NCBI GenBank assembly: GCA_036417435.1
Contig: CM070903.1
Span: forward strand, 86,876,001-86,940,000
Direction: 5' to 3'
DNA from: Inia geoffrensis
Lineage: Eukaryota; Chordata; Mammalia; Artiodactyla; Iniidae
DNA: 64,000 nt
A program made the position numbers and the translations under genes. Shown piece after piece: positions 36,262 through 46,965 of the stretch. Position 1 is the stretch's first letter. Every line of letters starts with the position of its first letter. The notes beneath the pieces are model-generated. The model did no database searches and was not told where the DNA came from. It saw only the letters and a program-made list of their open reading frames with translations.

Positions 36262-36835
36262 TATTTTATTTTGAGACTTATCAATCAAAGTTTCAAAAAG
36301 GTATACTAAAGCCTTCTACTATGTGATTTTTTTAATGTGGAACTTCTAAGTTTACTGATTTATGTATCTTATTATTATGTTAGTGAGTGCACAAAGGTAC
36401 CACTGCTACAGTTTCTTTGTGGACCGTTCATTTTATCAATGTAAAATACATGTCTTTTTCGTTGATATTTTGTCTGATATTACTATCCCTGATTTTCCAC
36501 TTTCCAGATTTTTCTTTGCCCCTCTTTTCATTTATATGTTTTCTATATCTTTCTACATTACGTATGTCTCTTAAACATCAAGTAGTTTGATTATATTTTG
36601 AGACCCAATCTGAAAATATTTGTTGTTTAATGGTGGAGTTTAACCCAGGCTTGTTTTAATAACTGATAGCATTTGGTCTAGCTTCTATCATCTTATTTTG
36701 TATTTTTTATGATGACTCCTTTACATAGCTTTAACATATTGCTCAGATTTGGGTGAAATGATCTTTAAATTTAGATTATAATAATTATTAATTTTTGATA
36801 TTTGTGTTACATTTCAAAACCATATTAATAACAAA
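36262..36835 (-). mobile_element. old L1 fragment, minus strand (second part)
   Basis: It continues the L1 of 34,991-35,648. Antisense wording includes 'gatattttgtctgatattac' at about 36,463 and 'ctccctgattttcc'-like text after it. The frames at 36,362-36,590 are antisense L1. Confidence 0.55.
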
Positions 36836-36837
36836 TC

Positions 36838-37900
36838 ATTTATTCACTAAAATATTAATTGAGCACCTACTATGTATCACATAGGTAGAGCAAATTCTGC
36901 ACTAAACAAAACAGACAGGGTCCTTGTTTCCTGGGGACTTTTCTTAGAAGGTGAAAAGAAACAACAGGCAAAGAAATATACAGGAAACAGTTCAGCCAGT
37001 GGTAACTGCGACATAGAGAATTAAAGAAGGCTTACATACTTCAAATTGGGAGGTTAGGCAAGGTCTCTAAAAGGCTGAGCTCGATTTGATGTGAAAGAGT
37101 CAGTAGTGTAAAGATCAGTAATTATTCTCCTGAGATTGGGGAGAGAAAAGCCCTAGTGCAAAGCCCCTGAGGTGGGAAAGAGTTGGTGAGTTTTAAAAAC
37201 TGAAAGAAGCTGGTGCATATTAAGAGAGTGAGAAAGTGATAAAAGGTGGCAGTTACCAGATAAAGTAGGACTTCATAAACCACAAGGAGTATGGATTAAA
37301 TTTTAAGTGTAATGCCAAGCTGTTGGTGGGTTTTAAATTGTGGGGTTTGTTTCTGTATCTGTTTTTGGTTTTGCTGTGGGGAAGGAGTAACATAATCCAA
37401 TTTTCTGTAGTAAAAGGTGGCTCTTCTGCTGTGCAGGACTCTATTCGAGGAGAAACAAGAGCATCAGCAGGACAGGTGATGGAGATGGAGAGAAGTCACC
37501 AGATTCAGGGCATGTTTTGGATACTGCGATCACAGGACCTGCTGATGGTTTGAATTTAGGGTGGGTGAGTGGTGAGAACAAGAGGAGAATCAAATATAAT
37601 ACTTAGGTTTTTATTTTTAGCAATTGGGTAGATAGTGGTGCGTGTTTACTGAAATGGAAATGCCTCTGGGAGGAACAGGTTTGATAGACAGTGAAAGAAT
37701 TATGAGTTCTGTTTTGGCTACTTCAGATTTGACATTCCCGTTGAGTACCCATGGATGATGTCCAATAGTCAGTTGGGTATATAAGTTTAGAGTTCTGGAG
37801 AAAATTCAAAGTAGCAATAGAGACAGGGTTCATTATGTATAAGTGAAGAGAGAAGGTGCCTAAGCCAAAGCCCTGGGGCACTCTAACAGCAGGAGGTTAT
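36838..37900 (-). repeat. L2 LINE 3' half, about 1 kb
   Basis: On the plus strand it starts like an antisense L2 end ('attgagcacctactatgt', 'aacaaaacagacagggtcc'). It passes through 'gcaaagcccctgaggtggg', 'ggtgatggagatggagagaa', 'gttctgttttggctacttc' and 'ccaatagtcagttgggtata', and ends near 'gccctggggcactctaac'. The later part corresponds to the L2 reverse-transcriptase region. It is diverged and carries no open frame. Confidence 0.7.
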
Positions 37901-38274
37901 GCAATTCTATTTGCAGGATATAACATAAACTCCAAGTTTCTGGTCTGTTGGTCAATCTTTTCCACCTTTCTAGGTCTGAAACAGTTTTTTTCCTCCTAAT
38001 TTACATTTCTTTGTTTATTTCAATAGGAATTTGGAAAGGAGGAGCATTAAATACTTAGGTCTAAATAATCAACTTGAACTGGAGATCAATTGTAGAACAG
38101 TTGATTCTTCACTCAGGAAGTCATCTGAATGATTGCTATCCATACAATAATTGTACTAAATTGAAAGTTTCTTGAAGAAAAGAGGGTTGTTGTGGGGTTT
38201 TTTGCCTATTATCTACATAATTCAACTCTGTTGAATCTTTCAACAGAACATCCAAGGACAAGGAGGTCTTTAGA
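37901..38274. other. unique spacer
   Basis: Nothing recognised. Confidence 0.4.
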
Positions 38275-38525
38275 GCATAGCGGTCTGGTTCAACCAACTA
38301 CTAGTTGAGTGACTATGAGCTACTTATCTAACTTCTTCTCTTCCTTAATAAGACAGTAGTAATGGTCTAATATTACTACTAATATTAGTAAAGTTTAACA
38401 TACTACTAGTAAAAATAATAGGAGCAGTAATCAGCATCTTTCTTCTTTGATGTAAAGCTTGAATACAACAATGTCTGCAAAGCATTTAGCATAGTGCCTG
38501 GCATAGAATAAGAGTTAACAGATAG
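38275..38525 (+). repeat. MIR SINE (diverged)
   Basis: Elements of the MIR order are visible: 'agcatagcggtctggttc', 'ctagttgagtgactatgagc', and the end 'gcatagtgcctggcatagaa'. The middle contains an expanded 'tactac/aataat' low-complexity part. Confidence 0.6.
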
Positions 38526-38549
38526 TGATTCTCAGAGCCCCGCCCTGGG

Positions 38550-38770
38550 CCCCAGCTATTCTGTCAGAGGCCCTGAGGCCCTGTGCAACAGCAGAGTTGA
38601 AAAGGAGAGGGCAGGTGATGTAGTCAAAGAGGGAGCAGGGCCCAGATTACAAGATGTCTTGTAAGCCAGAGTCAGGAATGTGGATTTTATCCTGTATGAG
38701 AGAAGAAGTTATTAGAGATTTCTGAGAAGTGAAATAATCTGGTTTAGAGCCAGAAACAGTTTTGCTCACA
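38550..38770 (-). repeat. L2 LINE fragment
   Basis: The plus-strand text 'ggccctgtgcaacagcag', 'cttgtaagccagagtcagga' and 'atgtggattttatcctgtat' parallels the antisense L2 pattern seen at 36,838-37,900. Confidence 0.5.
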
Positions 38771-39214
38771 TTTATAGCCATAGGTTATAGATCAGTGCAC
38801 TACACAGAGTGTTTAATAAATATATATAAATATATGTAGGAATATGCAATGCTAACTGATGTCAGTTTCACTTCCGCTTATGTTTTTGACCATTTTTCAT
38901 GGAAGTTCCTATGCTGCATGATTAAATGTGGTATAAATGAGGTATTCTCCCACCTCAAACCACTCCTTGAGAGTGCCTCTACTCTTCTCACTACTACTGA
39001 ACAAAATATACTACCTTGTTGGAGCTCAAAATTTCCACCAAAAGTAATACTTCCCAACAGAAGTGTCCATCTTTTAGATAATTATCAGTATTTTGGCATT
39101 ACCTAATTCATTACTTAGCAAAACTTTTCCTCATTAAATTTTCCTTAATAAAAGATTTGATCATTGCTTAGTGAACATCGTCCTCTGGGATAAAAAAAAG
39201 GAAAAGAGAATGCC
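38771..39214. other. unique non-coding DNA
   Basis: A short frame at 38,849-39,106 has no recognisable domain. Nothing else seen. Confidence 0.45.
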
Positions 39215-39520
39215 TAAGAATCCATTTGGGTGTCAACGAAGCTCACATGGGAAGTAATTATTCCATTATTCACCATACTCCTAAAGCTCTGTCTGGAAAA
39301 CTGCACGCAATTTTCGGCTCTATGTTAAAAAAAATAAGATTGCTAACTTGGAAAGAACCCAAAGGCTAGTAATAATGACAAAAGGCTTGGAAAACATGCC
39401 ATTAAAAAGAGTCTAAGAGACTGGAGCATGAACTGCAAAGAGAACAGATAACTGATGGGGGCAGAACAGATTTTAAAATACCATGTGGGAAAGAAATCTC
39501 CTAAAAGGAAAAAAGATTAT
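39215..39520 (+). repeat. L3/CR1 LINE fragment (very old)
   Basis: The order 'gtctggaaaactgcacgcaa', 'ttttcggctctatgtt', 'taacttggaaagaacccaaa', 'aaaggcttggaaaacatgcc' and 'gtctaagagactgg' parallels the reverse-transcriptase 3' part of mammalian L3/CR1 elements on the plus strand. Such copies predate the placental radiation. Confidence 0.55.
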
Positions 39521-40059
39521 TTTTCTCAGTCCAGACACTTATATGAGTAGTTTAAAAGGAAGGAGAATTAAATCATGAGCCATGCAAAACTAATATGTTC
39601 CATCTGAAAATGTAGCAGAAATGGGGAAAATGGTAAGATAACATTGGAGGACTCAGGATGTCTCCACGATCCTTTTAAATATCTCAGGCAATGGTTTCTG
39701 AATCCAAAGAAATCTTTTAAATCTAAATGCTGAGCAGGTGCTGCTGTACATGAATCGACGCAAATGGATAGGATACCAGTCCATTTATTTAAAAAACTTT
39801 ATGGCTATTCTTCCATGTCTAAATCTAGGAGAAAGGAAAAGAACAAACATAAGAATACACCGCTCTTATCCACTGAAGAGCTATAGTTTAGGGGAGGAGA
39901 TTGTATGTATACAAATCCAAATAAAGAAGTTGGGGGAGGGAAGACTTGCTGAATATGGAAGAAGCCAGTCTCAAGGCTCTGAATGCGAATCCTGGTTGTG
40001 GTATTGCTTTAAGATTCATCCCAGGCGTGTGATGAGACAAGGAGCAGGCCAGTTGGATT
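39521..40059. other. unique non-coding DNA
   Basis: A 135-codon plus-strand frame (39,738-40,145) crosses this stretch and runs into an L1 tail. It shows no domain and I treat it as chance. Confidence 0.4.
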
Positions 40060-40180
40060 CTGCCCCAGATATATGTATATATATGAACCACTTTGCTGTA
40101 CACCTGAAACTAATACAACATTGTAAATCAACTATATTTCAATAAAATTAAAAAAAAAATAAGATAAAATCCTGCCCCAG
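40060..40180 (+). mobile_element. severely truncated L1 3' end with target duplication
   Basis: Only about 90 bases of L1 were copied (40,069-40,160): 'tttgctgtacacctgaaac', 'aacattgtaaatcaactata', 'tttcaataaa' and an A-rich tail. The direct repeat 'ctgccccag' at 40,060-40,068 and 40,172-40,180 marks the target site. The 3' end matches that of the full-length L1 at 11,158. Confidence 0.85.
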
Positions 40181-40289
40181 TAGATACAATTAATAGAATC
40201 CACCTGTCCTATGGGTGTGTCTTCAACATCATAAAACATTTGAATGAAGAGTAAACGTGTAGTCAACCACCTTGCTGTCAACCATTCAG

Positions 40290-40890
40290 GTGACTATGTC
40301 TCCTTTCTTCTTAGCTTTTCTGTTTTGGTGGGTAAATGTCAAGAAGCTAATGTGCACAAAGCTGATATCCAGATTCACCTGCTGAGCCTTCAGTGTCCTT
40401 CACAACCAGACCTTCAACTTCTTTTCCAACTCTTTATTCTCCATCCCTGCCTCTAATGATTCTCCCCAAACTCTAACTGGGAATGTTCAATGTTCTCTAA
40501 GCATACCCTTGTCCTCTCCTCCTTCTATGCCAGTGCCAATGGCATCTCTACCTACACATGCTCCTGTCCTCCCCAATCTCTTTGTTCATGTCCTAGTCAT
40601 CTAGAAAGGCCCTGCTGAGACTCTACCGCTTCCATGAGTCACTTAATCTCACTTTCTTCCATTCTTCCCTAGTCTTGTCTTTACACCTCAAACATGGACT
40701 GTAATGTTTATTTTCATTTTCTGCCCACTAGCTTATAAATTCCCAGAGGTCAATATTATATTAAATTAAGCACTATATTAATACAATATTATATTAAATA
40801 TAATGCTATATTTTATTCACTGTTATATTTTTCACATTGTGTAGCAAAGTGACTGGAACAAAGTAAGCATTCAGTAAATGTCACTGGATT
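40290..40890 (+). repeat. L2 LINE 3' region
   Basis: The style and order of an L2c 3' end: 'ggccctgctgagactctac', 'cccactagcttataaattcc', 'cagaggtcaatattat' and the end 'aagtaagcattcagtaaatg'. An AT-rich run (40,750-40,815) sits inside. The 5' boundary is vague. Confidence 0.5.
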
Positions 40891-41019
40891 AAAATAAAAG
40901 TGAGATGAGATAGTCATTAATTGGGAAATAGCAACAGTGAATAAATTTGCCCAGTTAGAAGATCCTCTTAAGTCTACAGTATTATTTTCTAAAGTTCGTG
41001 CTGTCTTGGAGAATCATAG
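40891..41019. other. unique spacer
   Basis: Nothing recognised. Confidence 0.4.
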
Positions 41020-41420
41020 AAAGTAATGCATGTGTATTTTATAAAATTGGAAAAGGAAAAATTGAAAAAAGGAAAACATCACCATTACTCCATCATTCAG
41101 AAACAACCACAGATAACGTTTTAATTTGTACATTTCCTCCTAGTTTTTTAAAAGGATTTTTACATAGCTGTTATTATACCCCATATATGTATCTGTTTTC
41201 CCCCAAAGGTTATTAAAAGATTTTCATAAGTACTTTTAATTACAGTATCTAATCCTATTGTTAGACCATATTTTACTTAATCATTCCCTAATTGTTGGGC
41301 ATTTAAGATGGTTTTCAATTTTTTTTCTAATTAAAATAGTGCAGTGCTGAATACCTCTGAGCAAAAAGAGTTGTCTACCCATCTTTTCAGAAAATAGTGT
41401 TTAAGGGTCATTTAAGCTAT
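41020..41420. repeat. old L1-like or unclassified repeat
   Basis: Text such as 'ctaattgttgggcatttaag' with 'atggttttcaattttt' resembles a motif frequent in antisense old L1 copies. Family uncertain. Confidence 0.35.
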
Positions 41421-41799
41421 TTTTTGCTGTAAATAATTTAGTTTGGGCTTTTAATGAGTCCCAGTATTTTTTGTTTTCCTCAGCCCTGCTGAGATAATTT
41501 CCTGTCCGTTGAATCTCTGCTGCCCTGTTGACATGAGTTATGTTCTTGGTTTTTCATACTGTCCAGGTCATTTACTCAATCCCTTTCTCTGGCTGTCTGG
41601 ATACGTTTTGACAGGTGCTGTCTAATGAAGCTGGACATATTCCATGTTCTCTAGTCACTAGTTCTTAATTGATAGGAATTGGGGAAGACTTTTTAAATGA
41701 TTAAGTCTTACATTGGCAGAGTCTCTTAGTTACTGTAAAATTTAGAAATAGTTTTACTTATTTTACAAAACATCTTATTTAAAGTTTTGAATATGTTAA
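41421..41799. other. unique non-coding DNA
   Basis: No gene or repeat recognised. Confidence 0.4.
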
Positions 41800-41895
41800 A
41801 GCAATTTCACATACATTAATTCTCATAAAAATAATAAGAAAATGTTATTAGTACTTTACAGATGAGGAATCTGAGGCTCTGAGAAGCCAAAAAAA
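41800..41895 (-). repeat. MIR SINE fragment
   Basis: Antisense MIR: 'tcacatacattaattctca', 'tactttacagatgaggaatc', 'tgaggctctgagaagcca'. It is cut off by the adjacent LTR. Confidence 0.65.
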
Positions 41896-41913
41896 CAAAA
41901 CAGACCAAAAAAC

Positions 41914-42423
41914 TGTATTAGTTTCCTACTGCTGATATAACAAATTACCACAAACCTAGCGGCTTTAAACAAAACAAATTTATTATATTCTAATTCTAAA
42001 GGTCTCAGTGGGCTAAAATCAAGGTGTGGCAAGGCTATATCCCTTTCTTGAGGTTCAGGGAAAAATGTGTGTGCTTCCCTTTCCCAGATTCTAGATGCTG
42101 CCCACATTCCTTGGCTCATAGCCTCTTCTTTACCTTCAAAGTCAGAAATGGCAGGCTGAGTCATTCTCATATCACATCACTCTGACACTGACTTTCCCAC
42201 CTCCCTCCTTCACTTAGAAGGACCCTTGGGATTAGTTTGGTTTGCTAAAATAATCCAGGATGAGCTCCTCATCTTAAAATTCTTGACTAAATCACATCTA
42301 CAAGGTTATTTTGCTTTTGTTTTTGTTTTTTCTTTGTTCGTTTGATGTGTTAGGTTACATATTCACAGGTTTGGGGGGTTAGAATAGAGACCTCTCTGAG
42401 GGGCCATTATTCTGCCTAACACA
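41914..42423 (+). mobile_element. MLT2-like solo LTR (ERVL class)
   Basis: It begins TGTATTAGTTTCCTACTGCT and ends 'ttattctgcctaacaca'. In between come 'aacaaattaccacaaacct', 'aaatcaaggtgtggcaagg', 'cattccttggctcatagcct' and 'ccaggatgagctcctcat', the usual order of MLT2-type LTRs. The five-base flanks aaaac and acaac agree at four of five positions, consistent with an ERVL duplication. No internal viral sequence is attached. Confidence 0.8.
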
Positions 42424-43714
42424 ACAACTCACATCAGAATTAAAAGCTATAGAAGTAATGTGATGTTGCTACATTGCATTAAGCAAAGTGAAGAGGGATT
42501 CCTATAATTTAATGACCACAAAAGCTACAATCCATACACCTAGTCAGAAAATCATTCTTATGCAAGTGCATACTTATGACACAAGTGTAGGTTTCATTTA
42601 CCATATATTAATATATTTGCCCAACTTGAAATTTACATTTATTCAATTTGGATAACTCTTTCTATTGTATGGTAAATCTGAAACTGCTGTGTCTCTAAAT
42701 GTACCCAATAAAGGATTTTTTTTTCCAATAAAGGGCTTTTAAAAATTACATCCTAACTGTAAAAACATGCCTACTGCTCACACATTGGTGTGGATTAATT
42801 AGTGTAATTAGTCTTGTGTATATAAACACTGCCCAAAATGTCCCCAACAGCTAAAAAGCAACCAGCCACATAATGCCTGGTGGAAAACTTTGCATGTAAG
42901 GGCCAGGCAACTGGTGATTTACTTTTTTGCATGGTTGTCAGAAAAACAATCAAAAATCTGGCACTTCAGATTTCACTTTCTGAAAATGAAGACAAATTGT
43001 AATATATTTCTACATTAACCTGGCTTTCATCTGCGAATTTGCTTTATTGGGTGTTTGGATAAATTCAAGGTTACTTCTTATCTGAGTGAACACCACTATG
43101 GCTAATGTTAAATGGCAATCATTACATAGCTTGTTGTATCTATGGTATCTTACTCTGGATATTTTTTAAAAATTCTGTGTGGGCTTCTCTTTTTGTAATA
43201 TGAATTCTTCGAAATGGGGATCTTTTCTCTCACGTATTAGGACAGAGGGTCACTCTTGGTGAGGGCTCCACAAATAGGGGATTACAGTTGCTACATAATT
43301 TCACTTTGAAGGCACAAACCACCCATAGTTTATGGGAAAGCCAAAAGTAAGCATGATGGATAAAGTCTTAAATATAAAGTGAAATGAATGATAATTTTAA
43401 AAATTCTTCATATTAAATCTATTGATTTAAGCGCTTTAATATACCAGACTTTAACAAAAAATCTTTTCTTATAAGAGCGCTTATATCTTTTCCTTTAAAA
43501 ACTAGTATCTATTGAAACTAACTTAAGATTCACATACTCTTTGTTGTATTTACCAAGAAGTCAAATCCTTAACAAAAGGTACAATCAGTCATAAATAACA
43601 GAATGTTTACAAAGTTTCTCCCCTTAAAAAGTTTTGGAGTAATTTCCCTTGAATAGTTTTGGAGATAAACTTCTAAAGAGAATTTCTCTCTCTCAATGAA
43701 CATAGAGAACTCTG
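42424..43714. other. unique DNA, possible conserved non-coding element at 42,750-43,110
   Basis: No interspersed repeat was recognised. The part at 42,750-43,110 is even in composition and contains two adjacent homeodomain-type TAATTA/TAATTAG cores at about 42,794-42,811, followed by CA-poor, indel-free-looking text. This is only suggestive of regulatory DNA. The rest is AT-rich. Confidence 0.4.
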
Positions 43715-43885
43715 TTTTGTTTTGTTTTTTTAACATCTTTATTGTAGTATAATTGCTTTACATTGTTGTGTTTCTGCTGTATAACAAAGTGAATCAGCTG
43801 TACGTATACATATATCCCCATATCCCCTCCCTCTTGCATCTCCCTCCCACCCTCCCTATCCCACCCCTTTAGGTGGGCACAAAGC
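43715..43885 (-). mobile_element. 5'-truncated L1 3' end (cetacean type), minus strand
   Basis: The complement of the 3' end seen at 23,561 and 61,150: a T-run, then 'taacatctttattgtagtat', 'gctttacattgttgtgttt', 'ccctcttgcatctccctcc' and 'gcacaaagca'. The flanks share only loosely similar 'ctctg...gtttt' text, so no target duplication is claimed. Confidence 0.85.
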
Positions 43886-44744
43886 ATCTCTGGTTGTTTT
43901 TAAAAATTGTTTACAATTGAATATCTAAAAGTGAAAGTATTTATTTTTTTACTTAATGGAATATCAGAGGAGAATTATTATCAAATATATACATACCAAG
44001 CATAAAGAATATATAGTGATAAAGGATGTACCTGCAACTAAATATGATATTTTGATATTTGGAACAGGTGGACCTTTCAAAAAAAAGGTTCATAATTATT
44101 CCTATACTGTTGAATTATTTTAATTTTGCATCTCAGCAGATATATTTGTATGCTGGAAACAGGTGTTCATCAAAAGACGGTGATAAAGAGACACTGCAGT
44201 TGGGGCTTGAAGCCTAGCCCGCATGGTGTGATGATAGATAAATTAGAAAAATCCTGCTAAACATCTCTACACTTCAGAAGGAGATTACACCTTTTTAAAA
44301 AGGCAAAACATGTGGTTCAATTACTTATTGTCTTGGCATGTGGTTATGATGAAAGACGGAGTCTTAAACATCAATAGAGCTAAACTAACATCCCAGATGG
44401 GCTTTGGAAGAGGGGACTCCTGCAGCAATCCACCTGCACAAAAAGCAACTGGGAAAAAAATTAAAGAAATGCTTTTCTTCTCCTCCCCTGCTTAATTTGT
44501 TTCTTTATATTAAATAGTCATTTAATGAATAACATGAGCTCTGGGGAAAAAAAAAGAGCAAAGAACTTTTATATAAATGTATTTTCTGGGAGATCTAGCA
44601 GAAGATGAGGCAGGTTTTTGGGGTTTTTTTTGTTTTTTTTGTTTTTTTGCAGCTCTCTGCAGAATGCTGTGTGGGTCTCATATGGGTCCTAGAGTTGTAA
44701 CAGGTAATCACAAAGCCCAGGGGAGGAAAGGCAATGTAGATCTG
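43886..44744. other. unique non-coding DNA
   Basis: A T-rich low-complexity tract lies at 44,612-44,650. No gene seen. Confidence 0.45.
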
Positions 44745-45215
44745 CACAATGCATAGGACTACAGAGACAACATGCTGTGTGACCTTAGGTAAATAACAGA
44801 ACCTCTCTGGGTCTCATTTTAAAATTTATTTATTTATTTATTTTGGGGGTGTGTTGGGTATTTGTTGCTGCACGCAGGCTTTCTCTAGTTGTGGCGAGTG
44901 GGGCTACTCTTCGATGCGGTGCACGGTCTTATTGCGGCGGCTTCTCTTCTTGCAGAGCATGGGCTCTAGGCATGTGGGCTTCAATAGTTGTGGCTTGCGG
45001 TCTCAGTAGCTGTGGCTTGTGGGATCTAGAGTGCAGACTCAGTAGTTGTGGCACACAGGCTTAGTTTCTCTGCAGCATGTGGGATCTTCCTGGACCAGGG
45101 CTCAAACCCATGTGCCCTGCATTGGCAGGTGGATTCTTAACCACTGTGCCACCAGGGAAGTCCCTAGGTCTCATTTTTTACATATGCAAACTACTGAAGT
45201 CGTGGTTCCATTTGG
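44745..45215 (+). repeat. MIR SINE split by a CHR SINE
   Basis: 'tgctgtgtgaccttaggtaa' and 'acctctctgggtctcatttt' (44,771-44,820) are plus-strand MIR. The MIR resumes after the inserted SINE with 'tttacatatgcaaactac'. Confidence 0.7.
44810..45177 (-). mobile_element. CHR-type SINE (long form) with target duplications
   Basis: The body is at 44,821-45,166, with the 11-base duplication 'ggtctcatttt' at 44,810-44,820 and 45,167-45,177. It is longer than the 34,351 and 48,527 copies because the 'cagtagttgtgg' module occurs about three times (near 44,980, 45,005 and 45,040). Frames on the plus strand here are SINE translation. Confidence 0.93.
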
Positions 45216-45590
45216 TCTCATGCTGCTACAATCTGAATATAATCCTCACTTCAGTCCTAAATCATAGAAAGTAAATACCACTGGGGGACAAACAACACAG
45301 AGGGAAACTTAGTGGAGACCAGCATTTCTCCACAAACCATTTCTATATTCATACATGACTAGAGTACCCCAACAGTTCTTCAGGTGTTCAGTAGACATAA
45401 GTTGGTCCAAAGTTAATAGTGGGGTACAGGGGATAAAGGAAGAGAAATAAGGGAGGATAAAGAGGAAAATTATGATCTATTAATCACGTGCATTATACAA
45501 ATTTCACATTGAACTCAACCCTAAACTCTCCAAAGTAGGTATTACTAATCCATTGTACATGAAACTAAAATAATGATCACCAGTACCTAT
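45216..45590. other. unique spacer
   Basis: Nothing recognised. Confidence 0.4.
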
Positions 45591-45900
45591 TGAGCCAGAA
45601 ATGCTAAGCACTTCTCACTTAACGCTTATAGGACCTCTATTAAGCAGGTTCAGAAATAATGTCATTTCTTTGCCACTGCTATCCTCTCAAATACCAAAAT
45701 AATTGTTATCTTCTGAGTGAGCCTTGATCACATGCTCTGAACTATGTTATGGGCTTTCCCAAGCTTTATTTAATCTTTCTGACAACACTACGAGTTGGTT
45801 GGTATTGTTGTCTCTATTTAACAAATGAAGAAACTGAGGCTTAGAAAGGCAGAAAAATTTGCCCAAGATCAAATAGTAAATGACAGAGCCAAGAAGATGG
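45591..45900 (-). repeat. MIR SINE fragments
   Basis: Antisense MIR is clear at 45,760-45,890: 'aagctttatttaatctttct', 'tctatttaacaaatgaagaa', 'actgaggcttagaaaggca', 'tgacagagccaagaagat'. A weaker MIR-like piece precedes it at 45,591-45,650. Confidence 0.7.
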
Positions 45901-46074
45901 AGTAAGATCTTATAATCTCTGTAGTAAACTGCTGTTAAAGGCTCAAAGAGATTTACTAATATAGGGTTACAAAGTTAAACAGTAATCAACAGAGATAGGA
46001 ACCCCAGTTTATCATACTCCCAAGCTCTCCTTTTTCAATTTTTCTGACCACTGTCAAAACTGAACAGCATCTAG
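45901..46074. other. unique spacer
   Basis: Nothing recognised. Confidence 0.4.
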
Positions 46075-46600
46075 CCATTTTCAATAAATACATGTTTGGT
46101 GCCTGCTATGTTCAACGTACTGTGCCAGACTTGATAAGACATAAAGAAGTAAGCATCATTCTCCCCAATCCCATGAGATTTACTAGCACCTTGGGGAAAT
46201 CAAAACAAGCACTTATGAAACCTTTCAGAAAAACAGTAAGAATACACATTTAAGAGTCAAAAGAATCCATAGATGCAATATGTGCTGAAGGACATCAGAG
46301 AGAGAACTTGCTTGGGGTGAGACAAAGCATGAGGGAGTGTGAGGATGGGCAGGAGTTTTGAAGATTGGGATGGAAGCAGAGCAAGATGATCATTTGGCTG
46401 GAATAATCTTGGAAGCTCCCTGGAAGCAAAGACTAAGAACAGAGAATGAACGTGGTAAGGACACTTTCCAACATGAAAGAGTTGGAGATTCAGTTAGAAA
46501 GATAGTTGGGGCCAGATTTTAGACTCTGAACACAAAATTTGGCTTGCAAACACTCAAAACTCCTAAGCAGCAGGGTGATATGATTTACCTCAGATGATGA
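46075..46600 (-). repeat. L2 LINE 3' region
   Basis: It starts 'ggtgcctgctatgttcaac', 'gtactgtgccagacttgat', and later shows 'gcaggagttttgaagattg', 'gactctgaacacaaaattt' and 'gcagggtgatatgatttac', following the antisense L2 order. Confidence 0.55.
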
Positions 46601-46852
46601 CCACACCACAGTTGCCCCCTCTTGAGAAAAGAAATTTTGAGGGAAGAAAAGAATGGTTTCTCCTTAGTATAAAGACTGGTAATAGGGGAATTCCTGGTCC
46701 AGTTTTTTAAAGTGTTTTTTTTTTTTTTTGTCATTCTAAATATAGTAAATGTACATAGTAAAAAAAAATTAGAAAATGTGGTATAAAGAGAGCAAAAAAC
46801 ACCCATAATCCTACCACTTAGAGACCACCATTGTTAACACTTGGGTGAATTT
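46601..46852. other. low-complexity and unassigned DNA
   Basis: A T-run (46,718-46,730) and an A-run (46,761-46,769) are present. 'ataatcctaccacttagag' suggests an old unclassified repeat. Confidence 0.35.
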
Positions 46853-46965
46853 CCATTTAATAATTCAAGAAATATTTATTGAGCACCTACTACATACCAG
46901 ACACCACTCTAGATGCTGAGTCTACAGCAGTGAAGAAAAAAAACTCAAATTCCTGCCTTATTAAG
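46853..46965 (-). repeat. L2 LINE 3' end fragment
   Basis: The antisense L2 end: 'aatatttattgagcaccta', 'ctacataccagacaccactc', 'gatgctgagtctacagcagt'. Confidence 0.7.

Noticed and set aside
39738..40145. 135-codon plus-strand open frame
   Set aside because: No recognisable domain, and its end runs through the truncated L1 tail and target site at 40,060-40,161. Probably chance.
46687..46735. 'ggggaattcctggtccag' followed by a T-run, resembling the head of a SINE
   Set aside because: Only about 15 bases resemble a SINE head, no body follows, and no target duplication is visible.
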